From positions 159,080 to 223,079 of the forward strand of contig NZ_BDCD01000023.1 in the NCBI RefSeq assembly GCF_001613325.1: 64,000 nucleotides of DNA, in the 5' to 3' direction. Within the stretch, counting starts at the first letter, position 1. Each line of letters begins with the position of its first letter. Positions 60,871-64,000 of this stretch are shown one piece after another. This DNA comes from Nocardia yamanashiensis NBRC 100130. GTDB lineage: Bacteria > Actinomycetota > Actinomycetes > Mycobacteriales > Mycobacteriaceae. The translations under genes and the position numbers were made by a program. The notes beneath the pieces were generated by a model, which saw only the letters and a list, made by a program, of their open reading frames with translations, did not search any database and was not told the origin of the DNA.

Positions 60871-61476
60871 TCACAGCCACCCGAGGCGTTCGGCCGCTCG
60901 CACCGCTTCCGCGCGGGTGCGGGTGCCGGTTTTGCCGATGGCCGCGGAGAGGTGATTGCGGACGGTGCCTTCCGACAGGTGCAGCGCTTTGGCGATGGCG
61001 CCGGCCGTCGCACCGTCGGCGGCCGCGGCGAGGACTTCGCGTTCGCGGGCGGTCAGGGGTGAGGTTCCGGCGGTGAGGGTTTCGGTGGCCAGGGCGGGGT
61101 CGACCACGCGCAGCCCCATGTGGACGCGGCGGACGGCGTCGGCCAGTTCGCGGGCGGGAGTGTCCTTGACGACGAAGCCGCTGGCTCCGGCGTCGATGGC
61201 GCGGCGCAGGTAGCCGGGACGACCGAAGGTGGTGACCATGAGGATGCGGACCGCCGGGAACTTGGCGTGCAGTTCCGCCGCGGCCGAAATGCCGTCCATA
61301 CCGGGCATTTCCACGTCCAGCAGTGCCACGTCGGGGGTGCTGCGCTCGACCGCCGCCAGTACTTCGTCGCCGCGTCCCACCTCGGCCACGATCTCCAGAT
61401 CGGGTTCCAGGCTCAGCAGCGCCGCGAGCGCCCCGCGCACCAGCGCCTGATCGTCGGCGAGCAGCAGTTTGATCAT
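60871..61476 (-). CDS. NarL/LuxR-type response regulator
   Basis: 201 residues from ATG 61476, overlapping the kinase stop by 4 nt. The receiver domain has D8, D9, phospho-acceptor D54 and Lys in FVVKD; the C-terminal LuxR helix-turn-helix is LTAREREVLAAAADGATAGAIAKALHLSEGTVRNHL. It should be phosphorylated by the kinase encoded upstream and may control an envelope or membrane response. An inverted repeat at 62827-62842 could be its own site. Confidence 0.94.
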   Translation of the reverse strand: MIKLLLADDQALVRGALAALLSLEPDLEIVAEVGRGDEVLAAVERSTPDVALLDVEMPGMDGISAAAELHAKFPAVRILMVTTFGRPGYLRRAIDAGASGFVVKDTPARELADAVRRVHMGLRVVDPALATETLTAGTSPLTAREREVLAAAADGATAGAIAKALHLSEGTVRNHLSAAIGKTGTRTRAEAVRAAERLGWL

Positions 61477-62675
61477 TCCTTCTCCCGGTTCCGGTCCGTG
61501 GGATAGCTTGCCAGCACCCGTAATCCGCCCTCGGGACGGTTGGCGACGGTGAGCGTGCCGCCGGTGGCCCGTACTCGTTCCCGCAGGCCGGAGAGACCGG
61601 AACCGAATTTCGCGCCGTCGCCCAATCCCGTACCGTCGTCGGCGATTTCGATGCTGGTGGGGGTGACGCGCACGACGGCGCGCCGGGCGTCGCTGTGGCG
61701 CACGATATTGGTGACCGATTCGCGCAGCACCCAGCCGAACACCACGCTGTCGCGCACCGGCAGGTCGTCGGAATCCGGCAGGTCGGCTTCGATGCCCGCC
61801 GCGCGCAGGGCGGTGCGCGCATTGGCCAGCTCGCCCGCGAGGGACACTTCTCGCAGGCCGCCGACGGTGGTGCGCACTCCTGCCAGCGATTCCCGCGCCA
61901 GCTTCTCGATATCGACCAGCTCGGCCTTGGCCCGCTCCACGTCGATATCGATGAGCCGTTGCGCGAGTTCGGTTTTCACCGTGATGACCGTGAGCGAATG
62001 CCCGAGAATATCGTGGACGTCCCGTCCCACCCGCAGCCGTTCCTCCGCCACGGCCAGCTCGGTCAGCTGTTTGCGCGCCACATCCAATTGCTGACTGCGC
62101 AGAATCAGCTGCCGGATGCCGCCGACCGCGAACGAGCCCATGGCCACCTGCTGCATGGCCGAATAGTCCGGTGGCGCACCGGCGATCAGCTGCGGGATCA
62201 CTGTCGCCGCGAGCAGCAGGACCACCAGCAACACGACGGCGCGTTTGACCGGCAGGGTGAAAGCGATGAACGAGCCGATGTAGACGGCCAAGCCGGTGGC
62301 CTCCCCGCCCAGCGCCACCGCGGCCGCCACGGCCAGCGCGCTCAGGACGAGCACCGGCACGATCACCAGTTTCGGTTCCGGGCTCGGCCAGATCACCCGG
62401 TTCACCGGGCCGCGCAGCAGCAACCAGAACGAACCGACATAGCAGATCCCGAAGGCCGCGATCATGACCAGCGCGTAGATCCGCGCCGTCAGGTCGTCGA
62501 GCCGCCACGCGTCGTGCAGCAGGCCGTACAGGTACACCGACCAGATGGCGGCGAATATCCAGCCGACCCGCCGCCGCCGCGCAATTGCCTCCTCGTCCAC
62601 AACGCGGGACGCTACCGCAGGCGGCAGCCCGAGGAGCCCGGCGACCGGATCCGTGGCTGGTAGGGCGGGCGACAT
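61473..62675 (-). CDS. DesK-like sensor histidine kinase (HisKA_3)
   Basis: 400 residues from ATG 62675; GTG 62690 is an alternative, and neither has a clear ribosome site. About five membrane helices fill the first 190 residues. The H-box is GRDVHDILGHSLTVI, followed by a GHKL ATPase domain (ESVTNIVRHSDA; IADDGTGLG; SGLSGLRERVRATGG). It resembles DesK, which senses membrane state, and forms an operon with the NarL-type regulator. Confidence 0.93.
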   Translation of the reverse strand: MSPALPATDPVAGLLGLPPAVASRVVDEEAIARRRRVGWIFAAIWSVYLYGLLHDAWRLDDLTARIYALVMIAAFGICYVGSFWLLLRGPVNRVIWPSPEPKLVIVPVLVLSALAVAAAVALGGEATGLAVYIGSFIAFTLPVKRAVVLLVVLLLAATVIPQLIAGAPPDYSAMQQVAMGSFAVGGIRQLILRSQQLDVARKQLTELAVAEERLRVGRDVHDILGHSLTVITVKTELAQRLIDIDVERAKAELVDIEKLARESLAGVRTTVGGLREVSLAGELANARTALRAAGIEADLPDSDDLPVRDSVVFGWVLRESVTNIVRHSDARRAVVRVTPTSIEIADDGTGLGDGAKFGSGLSGLRERVRATGGTLTVANRPEGGLRVLASYPTDRNREKE

Positions 62676-62826
62676 GTCAGCACGCGGCACGGGCGTGCAC
62701 TACCCCGCCGTTCGCGGGGATGGACCCGGTGTCGAACCGGCCGCGCGGTGACGTGAACTCAGATTTCATGGTTCTACTGTCGGCCGGGTGCGGCGCGGGT
62801 GCCTCGGCCGGCCGTCACGACTCGGC

Positions 62827-62842
62827 CATGACAGATGTCATG
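62827..62842. promoter_or_regulatory. Inverted repeat CATGACA-GA-TGTCATG upstream of the two-component operon
   Basis: A 7-bp inverted repeat with 2-bp centre, about 150 bp upstream of the kinase start. Short dyads containing TCATGAC are known for DesR-type regulators, so autoregulation by the paired response regulator is plausible. The remaining sequence between 62691 and 62930 shows no gene. Confidence 0.4.
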
Positions 62843-62930
62843 CCCGCTACCGCGTCCGCTTCGGTGAGACTTCCGGCCGAAAGCACGCCGGAATGACGGC
62901 GTGGGCCACGTCCGCTGAGGCTTCGGCGGG

Positions 62931-64000
62931 TCAGGCGTAGAGGGTTACGGAGTGGAAGCCGCCGGGACCGAGAGGGTAGGGCGGGCGCACGTTGCCGTCC
63001 TGGGTTTCGCCGGAGCGGCTGGTGACGCGGGCTTCGATGGTGTGTTCGCCGGGTGAGAGGTCTACTACGGTGCGCCAGCGACGCCAGGCGGCGGGGGCGA
63101 TTTCGGAACCTAGTTCGACCGGGAGCCAGTCGGTTTCGTCTACCCGAATCTCCACGGCGGAGACGCCTTGCGGGGGCGCCCAGGCTACACCGGCCACCGT
63201 GCACTTGCCGCCGAATCCCGGTGTCGCGCAGGCGGCTACGTCGATGCGGGCTTGCGGGCGGACCCAGATGGGTTCGCTGGGCCAGCCGCGCCGCCACCAG
63301 TAGTCGACGTGGCTGTCGTCGGAGAGTTCCAGTCCGGCCAGCCATTTCGCGCCGGTGTACTGGCCGTAGAGGCCGGGGACGAAAACCCGTGCGGGGAAGC
63401 CGTGTTCGGGCGGCAGCGGTTCGCCGTTCATGCCGATGACCAGGTAGCCGGGCCATTCGCCGGTGCGCAGCGGTTCCAGCGGGAGGGAGATGGTGTAGCC
63501 GTCGACGGCGCGGGTGATCAGGCGGGTCGCGCCGGGTTCGGGGACGGCGTGGGCGAACAGGGCGGTGAGCGGGACGCCGAGCCAGCGGGCATTGCCGGCG
63601 CGGCCGGAGCCCGCCGTATTGTGCACGCACACCATGACGGCGTCGAATTCGACCGCCTGCTCGGCGAGGTCGTCGAGGGACAGGCGCAGCGGGTGCGCGA
63701 CCTTGCCGCCGATGGACAGCCGCCACTGCATCGGATCGATGCGCGGGGGCCGCGAATTCACGTCCGCCACATAGAATTTGCCCGCGCGGGTGATCAGCGG
63801 CGACAGGCCGGGTTCGGTGCCGAAACCGTCCTCGGGGACGGGACTGTGCGAACCCATCGGGCCGATCTTGCGCACCCGCTCGGCATGGCGCTGATCGGCC
63901 CGGCGAATCAGGGTCTCCGCGCCCGCGAGCAGTCCGGCGCCCGTTGCGGCCCAGAGCAATCCGCCGCCGAACCCGCCGGGTGCGCGCCGCAGTCCGGCCC
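62931..64000 (-). CDS. Sulfite-oxidase-family molybdopterin oxidoreductase, N-terminus cut by window edge
   Basis: At least 356 residues; the frame is open beyond base 64000, so the N-terminal membrane part is incomplete. A hydrophobic Gly-rich segment (GGGLLWAATGAGLLAG) is a membrane anchor. The Moco domain has VMVCVHNTAGSGRAGNARWLGV with the molybdenum-ligand Cys, and ARVFVPGLYGQYTGAKWLAGLEL; the dimerisation domain follows (about the last 100 residues). It resembles YedY- and sulfite-oxidase-like enzymes facing the cell exterior. Substrate unknown. Confidence 0.9.
   Translation of the reverse strand, partial: AGLRRAPGGFGGGLLWAATGAGLLAGAETLIRRADQRHAERVRKIGPMGSHSPVPEDGFGTEPGLSPLITRAGKFYVADVNSRPPRIDPMQWRLSIGGKVAHPLRLSLDDLAEQAVEFDAVMVCVHNTAGSGRAGNARWLGVPLTALFAHAVPEPGATRLITRAVDGYTISLPLEPLRTGEWPGYLVIGMNGEPLPPEHGFPARVFVPGLYGQYTGAKWLAGLELSDDSHVDYWWRRGWPSEPIWVRPQARIDVAACATPGFGGKCTVAGVAWAPPQGVSAVEIRVDETDWLPVELGSEIAPAAWRRWRTVVDLSPGEHTIEARVTSRSGETQDGNVRPPYPLGPGGFHSVTLYA

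Noticed and set aside
1..64000. CRISPR arrays, insertion sequences, rRNA genes
   Set aside because: No regularly spaced repeats, no transposase motifs and no rRNA-like sequence were noticed.

Overview
The window is a high-GC stretch with frequent GTG and TTG starts and many genes overlapping by 4 nt (ATGA, GTGA, TTGA). It looks like a chromosomal segment of a mycolic-acid actinobacterium, most probably Nocardia or a close relative. The genus is inferred from gene style and content (conservon with paired P450s, mycobacterial-type DnaG, PASTA kinase, AfsA protein); no rRNA marker is present.

Layout. 1-2063: a partial MFS drug exporter behind a tandem palindromic operator, then a secreted beta-lactamase-like protein. 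2155-7938 (minus): a six-gene conservon, with sensor ATPase CvnA, roadblock CvnB, DUF742 CvnC, GTPase CvnD and two P450s; one P450 has a K-helix without the ExxR arginine. 8065-9411: small regulatory and membrane genes. 9766-10830: a quinone-oxidoreductase-like gene behind a SoxR-type box. 10841-22724: a complete choline to glycine catabolic locus (choline dehydrogenase, permease, betaine aldehyde dehydrogenase, Rieske betaine monooxygenase, dimethylglycine oxidase, sarcosine oxidase, IclR regulator) with a divergent Rieske ferredoxin/reductase pair. The divergent promoter carries two operators of identical geometry.

23109-38804 looks like an unrecognised natural-product cluster. An eight-gene minus-strand operon, every junction overlapping by 4 nt, encodes a PEP-synthase/rifampin-phosphotransferase-like enzyme, an acyl-AMP ligase fused to a nucleotidyltransferase and a PqqD-like domain, an acyl carrier protein, a thioester-reductase-like SDR, an NDP-kinase-like protein, an AfsA-type hotdog protein, a nitroreductase and a UbiA-like prenyltransferase. 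Facing it are a GT1 glycosyltransferase with an ABC-2 permease, and a single ORF fusing a GT4 glycosyltransferase to a P450. I infer acyl activation, AfsA-type condensation, phosphoryl transfer, glycosylation and export.

38994-49536 is accessory: GNAT, a 33-residue microprotein, LysR, a SnoaL-ABM fusion, a PASTA kinase, and a three-gene operon that is the best candidate for a new system: a Skp1-GnT1-like GlcNAc transferase, a prolyl-4-hydroxylase-like dioxygenase and a 93-residue protein with a Pro/Gly-rich loop. It suggests bacterial prolyl hydroxylation followed by hydroxyproline glycosylation. A HExxH metalloprotein with a small partner, a VOC protein and an AraC regulator follow.

49943-64000 is mostly core: tRNA-Asn with terminator and promoter, a toxin-antitoxin pair, dnaG, a BioN-BioY-BioM-like biotin ECF transporter, a BesD-like 2OG dioxygenase, dGTPase, a YdcF-like protein, an MBL hydrolase, a TPM-domain protein, a DesK/NarL two-component pair and a sulfite-oxidase-family molybdoenzyme cut by the window end.
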